Shown: one piece after another, positions 12,001-25,287 of the stretch
How positions within the stretch are numbered: position 1 is the stretch's first letter
Layout: the number at the start of each line of letters is the position of its first letter
Assembly: GCA_944472155.2 (NCBI GenBank)
Contig: OX235271.1
Span: forward strand, 87,929,256 to 87,993,255
Reading direction: 5' to 3'
DNA from: Trichobilharzia szidati
Lineage: Eukaryota; Platyhelminthes; Trematoda; Strigeidida; Schistosomatidae
DNA: 64,000 nt
Position numbers and translations under genes: made by a program
Notes under the pieces: model-generated
The model's database searches: none
What the model was told of the DNA's origin: nothing
What the model saw: only the letters and a program-made list of their open reading frames with translations

Positions 12001-15000
12001 ACGTCGCCGTCAGACCCTCCAGCTTAGTGTGATGATAGTAGCTGATTTTAGTCTAATCACTATGCAAACAACCTTTCTGGCATGATAGGACCTACAGGAA
12101 GATTAGTTCCATCTAGTATTGCTCATTAAGTTATTTTATTATGTAAGCCCGAATATCAAGTCAATGCATTTAGGTGTGATTCCAGTCACTTTTAATGTAT
12201 CCATAAAAATGATATATATAAACTCAGCAAATTTGACCATTAGTTTCTTGTTTTGGCGTTCATTTAACCAGGTCTTGAGATGGTAAACACTCAAGTATGA
12301 GGAGATAGTAGTTGTCAAAGTAGCTGACATCTCCGGATATGGCCCTACTGTTTTTTTTGTGTAGTAGAGAAGCTACCACTTACATAGTCCAGCATTAAAA
12401 GTAGAGCTGGGCAGTTTTCAGCGTGTTTATAAGGCGAATAACGACAAAATGCTTGTAATCCACAGCTTTTTAACAGGTTTTTGTGTAGTCTGTAGGTAAC
12501 TTGTTGTTGTAAGACTGAAGACGACAGTCTTCTCCATCAGCGGGTGGATGTGCTAAGGAGGCGAAAAAAATCATGAGAAACCGTAAATCACAGTGGCTCC
12601 CACCATGTCGGATGTGAAGCGTATGTACACTAATGACATTCGTTAGCGGTGATACGATATTTTGAATTGATAGGAGTTAAGATTCACGGGTTCCTAGGCT
12701 CTATTCCAATGCCAGAATGATAACTATTCTTGGCGCGTAACCTAAATCTCTAGGGTTCAGTTACCGACTGACTGATTGGTTTCAACATAGAACTTTGCAC
12801 CGATGTGCAGCAGTTCGAGTCGCCGCACTTCACTCAGCGCACAAAGCAAAAGAAGAAAGTAGAAAGAAACGCAAAATATAACCACTAAACAGAGATATGA
12901 GGCAAAAAGCCTACAACTTTAGATACAGTATTAGTCAAGCTAATACCCCTATGATTGTCACAGGAAGACTTGTCTCCCCTCTTGTATATCGGGATAATCA
13001 ATGACTTACATCAACCCGACGGGACCTCCTCTGATTCCCAGACGCAGCCTAGTACGTTAATTAACTCAGGCAGTAAACTGTCTCCATCACACTTAAATAC
13101 CTCTGGAGTCATTCCATCAGGTCCTGCTGCTTTGCCTCGTTTCAGATTAGTGACAGCCTTAGTAATCTCTGTTGGGGAGGGAGGACCTGTGTCTATATCC
13201 CATTCAGGGAGGTGTTGGATGTTCGGTAAGTTGAGTGTGGCTGTAGGCCAGTTAAACTGTTCCTCAAAGTATTCTTTCCAGTGTTCTAGTCGTCTATCCT
13301 GAGAGCTAATTATGGTGCCATTTTTCTCAGAGATTGTTTCCCTTATCATCTGCCTTTTACCACCTGTTTCCCTGATAAGTCATTGCTAGGGTTATGGGTA
13401 CACACTGTTGGAAAACTCGTACTTGATTTAGTTGTGTTCTCTGAGCTCTTTCGTTGTCCTTCTAGACAACAACTTCACGCTAAAATGAAACAACTGCACA
13501 TCCCTTCGTAGTTTTCTACACTGAAATTTTTCTGTTTGTCACTAAGTCAGATTCTGTTCTATCACAATCAGAAGTCCAACTCTTTTATTTCTTGTAGACA
13601 CTGTTAGGGAAGTGAGGAATATATATATATATATATATATATATCAGCTCTTAAGAACACTTTATTGATAATTCAGTTGCATTGACTCATCGCTCTTATG
13701 CCGAAATTTTTCAACCACATGTTCTACTTTGATCATACTGAATTATTGAACAAGCACGAAATGTGTTAATAGTAACACACGTGTATATGACAATATTTTG
13801 TTCAACATAGAATTCATTACTGCTATCCAATAGTAAACATTTCATTATTATCATAAATGATTTCATAAAAATAATAATGAATTCAAAATGCTTAAACTAC
13901 TATTATTTTGATCTGATTTAAACGTTGTTAATTTGTTATCAGAGGACACTTGGCTAGTCACATGTATTGACCTTTCTAACCTTAATATATTCATTGAGTC
14001 ATTTTCTAGGTAGATAAGTTTTGGTTGTGTGTGTACGTGTGTGTATGTGAATTGGGTCAATACTTCAATGTTTTCTGGTGTATGATGTTTAGAATGTTAT
14101 GAATTTTGTTCTTGTTGTTGAGAATTCTCACAACCTTTTATTTGTACAATGTATTTTTAGTTTTACAATATTTGATGATAATGTATAAGGAAAGTGTTGT
14201 CTTACTGTCATAAATTCTCTCGATTTATCTGTTTGATTGCATGGAGGGTTTCATCATAAGCTGACATCAGTTAGAGAACCACTGGAAAACCTGGGAGTAC
14301 TGGACAGATCCCTACAAAACCAATACTTGAAAATTAATCTGATGCTCACTAGTGACTGGCCCTATTCAGGCAGTTAACCTGGGGTTCTAGTGGGAAGCCG
14401 TGACCAGTAGGGTACAGCAGGTTGAAGATGAGGCAGTAACTCATCGAAGAAGACATTACGAAATGGTCGCGCTATGTCGTGAATTGGCAGAAGTTAGAAT
14501 TCATGGGCTGGCCATTGGATTGGGTCCCAGTGGCTCAATGGTCTACGAGGTCGCCTTGTAACCAGAAGGTCCTGAGTTCGAACCCCGCAGTGTGGGTGCG
14601 TACTGATGAAGAGTCCAAAACTAGGACAAAACAGCTGTCCAGTACTCCCAGGTTTTCCAGTGGTTCTCTGACTGATGTCAGCTCATGATGAAACCCTCCA
14701 TGCAATCAAACAAATCCCTACAAAACCAATACTTGAAAATTATCTGTTGTCTCGGTGTTGGCGGACTTTGCACATGTTCTATTTCTTTGAAAGTTTCCTG
14801 ATTCATTTAGTCTCGAATCCCATCCTAGTTACTTGAGATTCACACGGAAATTTACTAGAATTATCACTTATTCATTGAGTATAATTAGAATTAATTAAAA
14901 GAGCATTCAATGCCTCTGAAGAAAGCTGTCTTTTCAAAACCACCCCTGTTTTTGACTATGAGAAGTAAAATGACCAACTATCTAATTTAGCCTCTTCTAT

Positions 15001-18000
15001 GTGTATCTATCAGTTTGACTGCTCCTGTGGAGCCAGTTACATAGGCCGTACAATTAGGCGTGTTTATCGTCGGATTTCCGAACATCATCCTGCTTAGTGG
15101 TTAAGTAAAGGACAAACAAAATCCATTCATAGCTCTATTCTATCTCATCTTGTGGATACAGAACACAACATTGATGTTAACGAAGCTTTCAAAGTCATCT
15201 ACTGCATACCAACTAATCTTAACTTTATCTTAAGAGTTCGTCTGTTACATATTTCCAAGGCTATCAGAATTCACATTCAGAAGCGTAACTTAACGTATCG
15301 AAAAGAAGTTGGTTCAGAAGTCTCTTCTCATCTTGGACAGCTATGTTTTAAATATCCTTGATTCGCTGCATACATTTTATTTGGTATTCTATTTAATACT
15401 ATATTTTTATGCTTATTATAACTTACTCATCTTTCTTGAACTGTAATTCCACTGATCTTAACAGTTCGATATTATTTTAAAAAGACGTCAGTATTGTTAA
15501 TGACGAAGAAGAGTTTATCTTAGAGAATATTCCTTGCTCAAACTTTATTTTTTCTTCTAAAAATTTTTACACAGATTTGTATGCATTTATTGATATACGT
15601 TATTTTTTACCTCAATCATTCATAATTTCACTTTGCGCCAGATAAATCTCTTTAGGGCATACATTCCATGTTAGGTTGATTATTAGCACTAAGTACTGGG
15701 TATAAATTTAAGAAGTAAGTTCATTTTGTATGGATCCTTCAGATAGAGAAATTAAAAAAGGTAAATAACTTCGGTATTAACGATTTATAACAAAAAGTAG
15801 TCGTGGTAGTCAGTGGTTCAATAGCAGAATACTGACTAACCATGCATGTGGTCTAAGGTTCGATTCCTGGCCGATGCACTTCTAAACCTTACCCAGTTTA
15901 CTAGCCCATAGTAAGCTCAGAAAAAAAAGAGAAGTTGATCGTGAGGCTAGCGATTCCACACCGTTTAAATAACACCACCGCTACGAACGGAAGCTTGAAG
16001 CCCTCTATGTTACACCTGGAACGCAAAGAATGAAAAGGAAGTAGTAAATAAACATTTATCAACTTTATTGTGTATTATATGAAATGAGACAAACTCGTTA
16101 AATCACTGTCAACATAAAATGATGATATCTCAAGTTGGAAAAATAACAGTGGATGGAACGTTGAGTTAGTAACACGAAAGGTGTCGTTTTGAATTTTATC
16201 GCATCCCGTGTTTCCTTTCAATTTCAGTCATCCTTCTTTCACTAAGCTGTCGTTTCGTCGTACTTAACAGCTGTGAGACATAGACATTAAAAGTGGGAGA
16301 TATGAAGAGATTAGCGGTTTCCAACTATAGATGTCTCGATTCGTTCTCTCATTTGAGCTTAAGTCAAATAGTTACCAATAATAAGGTTAAGAGTGGAGTG
16401 GTTAGGCCAAGTAGTGTAAAACACGATTAAGTTTGTGAAGGTATATCAATTAAGGCGGTTAGGACATGTGTTACTCATGCTGAACCACCATCTTCTATGA
16501 AACAGGATGAAGTTGGAAGACAATTAGGGGACGAGGTGGTCAGATTGAAACGTGGGGCGGATCGATGAAGTCCTTGGCTGTTGGTTTGAGCTATATAGGT
16601 GGGTGTTTGTTTGCTTGGCTTTGATTCTCAAGATCTTAATCAGTGTTTGTAAACTACTAGTGGTATGGCTTTTGATTGTTGAAGCAACCATGTTAAATAA
16701 AATATTAAAATATCAGGAAAACCTATCCAAAAATGGTGTCATCTTAAAGCCAGAATAGGCTTTACATAGCAAGTAGAGAATAGTTTTTAAAAATGCAGGC
16801 TTCACGAAGTAAATTTTACGAAATATTCGTCAAAGTTTGGAAGTTAAATGTTCTAGGTTTGTCGTCTCGTATCTAAAACTTGCTAGTTTAATAAGTTCTT
16901 ATATATCTAGTGGTGTCTTTTCTCATGGAGATACAGACTGAGTGGCTGTTACTTTATACGATAGGCAGATTAACCACAAGACTACTGAGGTACGCTGGAC
17001 GTCAGCAATACTTATTGTATTGAAATGATTTCTGTGTTCTAGTGGAAACAGCAATAAAACTACTCTATCTGTACAAATTTCTAGTTTATAGAATATTCAT
17101 TTCCAATAGAAATTTGAACACTTAGTTTGGAAGATTATTTCAAGTTTGATCAGTTGAAGAACCATTAAAAACCAGAGACTACGTGTACAGTTACTTCGTC
17201 TTTGTTTGAAACTTTTCAACATTATGCACCCATGATATCTTCCTCCATGGATCGAACCTAGGCCCTTCAGGTTACAAGGCCAGCTCGTTCGCAATGTGGG
17301 TGTAGTTAAAGGGGCCTACTGATGAAGAGTCTTAAACTAGGACGAAACAGCTGTCCAGTACTCCAGTACTGGTTTTCAATGGTTCTTTAACTGAATTCAG
17401 TTCGTGACCAACCTCAAAATTAATTAGATCCCCGCAAACCAATACTTGAAAGGCTATTATTTAATGTACAATATCGAGAGTTAATGTTTAATTCTTTTTA
17501 ATATTTCTCGCATTTAAACTACAGTCGATTATTTATCAACTCTTTCCCCCTTTTTTTGAAAATTTCCCAATAGCTATGATTTAAGACCTTCGTGCAAAGA
17601 AAGTATTCACCTGGAACGAGAAATATGTCAACCATTAGCTGGAAGTGGTACCTTATTTGTTTATCATACCAACCGATTTTGGAGTCAAATTAAATTTGCT
17701 GGGTAATATTGAAATAATAATTTTTTTAATGTATTGATTGAATTCGATTTATTTGCTTATTTGGTGCAATCTTCTTTGTTTTTCTGTATTTTGTTTTAAT
17801 GTACCGCAAACCGTGATCCCTACTTAATATCTAAAAGCTCATGATACTATTTATTTAAGCAAACGGAGGGGGGGGGGAGTGTAACAAATTTGATTCTGTG
17901 AACCACATTGGTTGACAGTTGATTACATAAATCAGTGAGTGTCAAGGAACTTAACCCTAAGTTCCTATTATTTGCGAAGACGCTCCGAATCGATAATTAC

Positions 18001-21000
18001 TAATAATTACAATTATCGACCTTAACTCCAAAACACCAGGACTTGCAGTAAGAAATTGTATTGTTCGGCAATTAAAATCGTCTTCTTCCAACTTGTACAC
18101 GATTGAATCATTCGCGCCTTCGAGTTGCCCGCCAATGGCGACCAAGGCCAACGAACCAACGTTCAATGTTCACGTTCATTTACAGTGAGCTACACATTAT
18201 TAATTATTATTATTTCACATACAATAGACAGAAGGTACAAATCTTCCTTCCTTCCTTCAATCTTGACAAACGATTAGTACTATAAATCATCGCACATTAG
18301 ATTTGTTGAATAGTCTACAGAGAGTGATATACCTGAAGTCAATTTGAATTTAAATTAAACTGATCAGGTTTGATATATTTATCGTTCTTCATATTTTGAT
18401 TCTTTATTAAGTGTAATAGTTATGATTGTTATTCGGGCAGTATGATGTAAATTAGTCTCCATAACAGCCATGGTTATCTTTTCCACATTGTATTCATTCA
18501 TCTTAAAGGATATAACTATCGATTTTTGAAGTATTATTATTATTCACCTTGTTCTCTGCAGTCCTTTTTAAGCTGGCTTCATGACTGTCCATAAGCTTTC
18601 ATTTCCTCTTCACACTATCTCTTCTGTGTGTCACCCTTGGACACCCTCGGCCAAACTCCATTGTTCCTCATTCTGGTTCCCCTCGATGGAATATAGTGTC
18701 AAGCACGTGATTCCACTGAAATATTCTAATTGACTGTGCCGTCATCATTGATGTGGCCTTTCGTTTGGAATCTTATAATTTAACTTCTCCCTGAATTCAG
18801 CTATGATTTTAAAATCTACCGTCGTCCAAATGTCATAAACACGTATTTCTTATCACTAAAATTAATTGAAAATCATTCATAACAAATAGTAGAATATATA
18901 ACTGATATCTAAATTGTGCTATACTCTTAAAGAAAATTTCACTTGCCCCAGACAAACATGGCTCATCGAAAACAAAAATAACCTATTCACGCTGGTTTAG
19001 CTGTAGACAGTGACCTTTGAAGCGCATTATTTAAAAAAAAAGAAAGTTTCTGACAGTTATAATTCTCCCTCGAAAATCAGAATAACAGCAAGAAAAAGCC
19101 ATCAATCGATTTTCATAACAATGTTAACAATGATAAGTGATCACAGATTGACATTAGTTAAGTAACTATTGGAAACCAGGGTGTACTGGATAGCTGTTTC
19201 ATTCTAGTTTGGAGCTCTTCAGTTGTACGCATCCATAACTTCACGGGGGATTGAATCTAAGAGGTGAGGACTACTGTAAGATTATTACTTTTCCGAGTGT
19301 CGGATTTTGTTTAGTTGTCGCCTCGTGACCCAAAGATGCTTTGTTCGATTCCCAAGGGGTGGGGGATTCATGGATGGGTATTTCTGAAGAGTTCCAAGCC
19401 AGAACAGAACAGCTCTCTGGTACCATCTGGTTTTCACTGGTTGTCTAACTGATATCAGTCTACGATATAACTGGGAACCAATCAAATCCTTGCTAATCAG
19501 CACTTGAAAGTGATGAGTGACTTTATTGTTAAATACAAATAGTGATGTTCAGAACGGGTAGAGGTGACAAATAAGGACTGCTTAATACCTGACTCACCAG
19601 CAGCAACAGCATCAAAAATTAAAACAAAATAGTTCTGAGTATTACACTACTTAAAGGAAAGTTTATTGAATTTAAGAAAAATAAAAATTAAAGAAAGCAA
19701 CAAAAACTAGCTAACAAAACTGGCTAACAAGTGAAATGGGTAGACGGGTGTTAAACAAGCACATACAATCACAGTTAAATTATCCAGATATCAAATACTT
19801 AGATTGAAACAATTAATTGTTAGTGGGATGACAAAGGCAGATTATTATTATTATTATTATTGTATCCTTTAATTCCTACAGGAACATAGGGCTTCAGCCA
19901 TGCGTCTCCATTGCGTTCTGTTCTCTGCTAGGGACGACAAAGGTAGATTAACACAGTTCATTAATGCTAACTGTGGGGGGGGGGCGATGTAGTGGCCTAG
20001 TGGATAAGGCTTTACGTTGGCGGTTCAATGATAGAAGAATCACCGGCCACATACATGTGGTCTGAGTTCGATCCCCCACTGACTGACTGGCAGACTTCTA
20101 AGCCTTGCCTAGTTTACTAACCGGTAGTAAGACCGGAAAAAAAGAGGGGAGGTTGGGCGTGAGGCTAGCAATCCCGCTGCATAAAAACAGCAGACACCAC
20201 CGCTACTGAAACTTCAAGAGTTGGAGTCCTATGATCCAATGGAAATACATGGAATGAAAGAAGAAGTGATGCGGATAATTTCCTCAGATTTTAATGACAT
20301 TAGGTAGATGTATTCTGCATACAAGAGTCGGTGTTTCTGCAGTAGAACACTCACCAACCACCAACGTCTGGGGTTCAGTCCCCGACTGACGAACTCCTAA
20401 ATCATGCTAAGCCAGTAGGTAAGGCCGGTGTAGATGAAAGGTTGAGCTTGAGGCTAGCAACCTCACCCTGTAAAAACAAGACCATTGCCACCGAAAATTC
20501 AAAGGCCTAGCTTGAAACCTTATTTTCCACTCGAAACGTATATTATTATTATTATTCTCCTGGGTTCCGAGTGGAACATAGAGCTTCAAAAACACATCTC
20601 CACTTTATTCTATCTTCTGCTGTTCTCTTCAGCTGGGTTCACGACTGCCCACAGGCTCTCATATCCTCTAAATCACACGATCTCCTCCATGTTACCCTCC
20701 CACTGACGACCCACTCGTCGCTTCCCATTCACCTTCCACTCGAGTGATGGTCTGTATTGCGCGCGATTTCATTCAACGGCCTTCTTAACGTATGCCCGAT
20801 CCATCTACATTTTCTCCTACATATTTGTTGAGCAATCGGCTCTCACCTGTTGGTTAGTTCCCAGGCAGAGTTTCTTGTTGCTAATTCTTCCTGTCCAGCC
20901 TGCCATTTGATCTTCAGTATGGAGCCAGCTATGGTGATAGCTGTTGATGAAAGTTTGTCACTTGTTGGAAATCCTTTTCGTGACATGCTGGCCATATTGA

Positions 21001-24000
21001 AGAACTGACAGACTTGACGTTTGTGTTGAAAATCTGAATCTTGTTCTTTATGCCGAGGCGGAGTGCAGAATATTTCCAAACTGGTTTCCGGTTGATGAAG
21101 GCTTATCTTACCTTTCCGAAACGTAAGGGAATCAATTAAGGCAAAGATAGCTACGTGTTATTGTTGATGTCTGGTTTTTTTAATATCGTGAATATACATG
21201 AACTTAAATTACATTACAGCCTCCACTTGTCTGCCTTTCTGAAAATTACTTTGAGTGTTTTTGCCGAATTGAATTATTTTTTATTCAACTTCTCAACACT
21301 TGTATTATTATTATTATTATTGTTTCCTTTAATTCCTAGAGGAACATAGGGCTTCAGTCGTGCGTCTTCATTGCGTTCGGTTCTCTGCTAGAGTCTTCAC
21401 CTGGCTCCAAGTCTGCCCACACGCTTTCATCTCCTCTTCACATGACCTCCTCCAAGCCATCCTCGCACTGACGAACAACTCGCCGCCTCCCTTTCGGGTT
21501 CCACTCGAGCAATGGCTTGTCTAGTGATGTCACTTGATAGTATTCTCAGAATATGGCCAATCCATCTCCATTTCTTCCTGCCTATTTGTTTCACAATCGG
21601 TTCCTGATGGGTTGGTTCGCTCCCAGAGATCTCTCTCTGTTGGTGATCTTTTCTGGCTGGCCATCTGATCTTGAGTATTGAGGGAAGACAACTGTTAATG
21701 AAGGTCTGTAGTTTGTTTGAGATGCTTTTTATGACGCATCAAGTCTCTGATCCGTATAGTAAGTAGCACTGACTTCACATTGGAGTTGAAAATCCGGATC
21801 TTATTTTTGATGCTGAGTGCTGTTGACCTCCACACAGACTTGAGAGTAGGGAAAGCTTGTCTTGCTTTTCCGATTCTTGCTTTGATATCCTCGTCAGTTC
21901 CGCCTGTAGTTGAGACGATGCTTCCCAGGTAGGTAAAAGAGGTTCCTCCCATTTATGCTGATTGTTGTCTGTTGTTGTTGCTGTTGGTGTTGTTGGCCAG
22001 GGATTTTCATCACCTCTGTTTTATCTATGTTCACCTGAAGTCCTATCTTCTCTGGATGCTTCTTCTGCCAACTTGTTGCTTTTCGCTTGCATATCTTCCA
22101 GTTTGTGGGAAATCAAACATATATCATCGGCGAAGTCCAGATCCTCCAAGTTTTTTGTGTGAGTCCATTTTATGCCTGTTGCCTTGTATTGTAACCCTCA
22201 TAATAGTTACTATTATTATTATTTTCTAAAAATCAAATTTTAGTGCTGTTATCTATGCCAATCGTCATATATTATCACTTTATGAAAGAACACATCCACA
22301 TAGACTTGCTAAAATGACACTGTCAAGTTCAGCTAATCTACAAATGTTGGATAATAATAATAATAATTCTGATAGTTCATCTTTACTTGTTATGAATGGT
22401 GGAGATTGTCGACCGACAACATGTGGACCAATTATAATTGGTCATGTATTCATACATCCAACGGCTACAATTGATAGAACAGCTGTTGTAAGTAATAATG
22501 TGTATATGTATGCTAAAAATATAAAATTTTGTTTTCTAAATGTCATGCATTAAATTCCTTGTCTATATATGTCTATTTTTTATATGCAAATATATTGTGA
22601 CTTTTAATAAAATACAGCCATATTATAACAGATAGATTGGAATGAGACTTGACATCAATGTACATCAGTTCAGGTTATCACTCTCCAAAACGACATAAAA
22701 TTGAACAGAAAGTATTATAATACTACGGTTTTGCATGAAAAATAAATAATTAAATGCTAACTGGTGAGAATGATAAAGAACAGATACAATCTAGATCTGA
22801 ATATAAGAACAACAAAGTTCAGCGAAGAGACTCTTTTCGGTGAATTCATTCACTAGGGGAGGTTGAAGATTGGTAAGTATTGACTTGGGTTGCGTAATAC
22901 GAAAGACATGCTTTAAATATAGTGTGTTAATGAAAGAGCATGGAGACACGTACCTGAAATATATTATATAATAGGTAGAAAGTAAATAAAGGATTAGTTA
23001 AGAAGATGATTTTACTACAAAGTCACACAAAGTAGTAGAACTTGGCATTATACCCAAGGTAGAAGGAAGGAGAGGGTAGAGAAGTTTCTTCTGTGTACAT
23101 AAATCAGGGCTTTCTATCCGGATTGATAATGCCTCGTCAATGCAAAGCATACGGAGCTTACCGTTTTCGGCAGGCTTCTTTTCACTTTATAGATGATTTT
23201 GAATGCATTCTTCTTGCATATTGAGTGACCAGTGTTGACTATATGTTCAATTATAGCACTCCTTATTGATCCACTGTTATCTGTCCGTAGTTCTTTGACT
23301 CTCTCAGATAAAGCACGCGTCGAACAACCTATATATTTCGCTCCACATGAAGGATTAAATTAGCAGATACACGTAGAAGTGGTCAAATGCAATAGTTTAT
23401 CTTTGGAGTTGTTGAAGAACAATGGGCGGCTTGAGATCTAGATAATCATTGAACTATTTTAAGCCGTCATCATCAGCGGTCCGTAGCCATGGATTTCTAA
23501 TACCTCAGGGTTTGCTACACCTCTTTGTTTATAGGTTTTTTCAATTGACGTCACATTTGGCCTAATCACTTCTAACTTCTTTTCAAAATAATTCTACTTC
23601 AGTAAACATTACACATTGATTAAGGGGAGAGGTTCAGCATTAGCAATACATGACCCAGCCACCCTGGGTAGATTGAGATTTAAAACGTCATCAATTGGCT
23701 TACCTTTATTGCTTAACACTAAATTTGATGCCAGCACTACTCACTCTGTGATTCTATCATACAAAAGACACTATAAATGAAAAACGTCTAATCTTTTTAT
23801 ATATCCTCTTAGTAAGTGTTTTTCCCCATCCTTAAAGTTGCTGTTGTGTAGTACATGGATCGTCCAATAGATTATTAGGGATGAAGCAAATTCATGGATA
23901 TCAAAATGCGTATTTTACATGCCTCTTGAGATTTTTTTATTTGGTTTAGTAAAAGTTTCCCTTGGAAAGTGAAGCTACCAACTTATTCGATCACTTCACT

Positions 24001-25221
24001 CCTTGTACTTAGACGAGGAGCTGTTGCAAACCAGTTTTGTGGTATTCATCATATTATATTTGACAACTATTACAAAATGCAAGTCAGATATACTTATATG
24101 TTTGTCCAGATAGTAGTGTTCGCGACTTTTCTTTTCACTGTAAGGTCACAAATGATGGAGACATTGTGTGCATTAGCTAAATGCTAAACAACTTAGAACG
24201 GAATATGATATGAGTGAAATAAACGGTCATACAACAAATAATTAAATAGATTAGATAATGCCTTACATTCAAAGAGGAATTAAAAAAATAAGCGTATCCC
24301 TACTTAATGAGGCCATTCAATATCTCTACTTGCTAATTTATCTGTCTCATGAATTTCTAATTTTAAATTCCTACATCTACCAATTGATACTAAATTCAAT
24401 GCGTGGGTCTGTGTAGTCTCCTCATTCAACTTTTAGTTATATTCCTATAGGTGTATTATATCTAGATAGATGATTAGATGTGTATCTTTATGTAAAGAAG
24501 GTGTATCGACTGATGAGCACTCAGCAATTCCGCTGTGTTATACAACATGGTTAATTTATACAGTATTTTCAATAAGTTATATTTATGCCAAAAAAAGTGA
24601 TTCTGTTCTATTTCTCTTCATATCATCACCATTGTGTTTTGTTTTGCTTGTTTGTTTCTTTCTAGATAGGGCCTAATGTCAGTATAGGTGAACGAGCTGT
24701 TATAAAAGCTGGTGTACGCTTAAGAGAATGTATTGTACTCAGGGATGCAGAGATTCGTGCACATGCATGTTGTTTAAATGCAGTAATTGGATGGAATACT
24801 GTAATCGGTGAATGGGCACGTGTTGAAGGTACACCGAATGATCCAAATCCTAATAAACAATTTACTAAACTTGATGTACTACCTGTTTTTAATAGTAAAG
24901 GTCAATTAAATCCATCCATTACTGTTATTGGTAAGTTTATATTGATTTATATTGATTATATATTGATTCTCTCTTTTTTTATTCCTTCACGTTCCAACTA
25001 GGACATAGGGCTTCAGTCTAGAGGCTTGAAGTTTCTGTAGCAGTGTATATTTTTACAGGATGGGGTTGCTAGCCTCATGCCCAACCTTTCCTCTTTACCA
25101 GCTTTATTTCTGGCTTAGTGAGGTAAAGGAGTGCGTCAGCCGGGGATCGAACCCCGGACCATATGCATGGTCAGCGAGCGTCTTAACCACTATACCACCG
25201 ACGCACTCTCTTTGTATTCCT

Positions 25222-25287
<66 letters not shown>

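Noticed and set aside
22314..22553. GMPPA exon 8 extended to a stop as an alternative end
   Set aside because: The GTAAGT donor at 22488 and the in-phase exon 9 match the conserved protein; read-through would drop the beta-helix.
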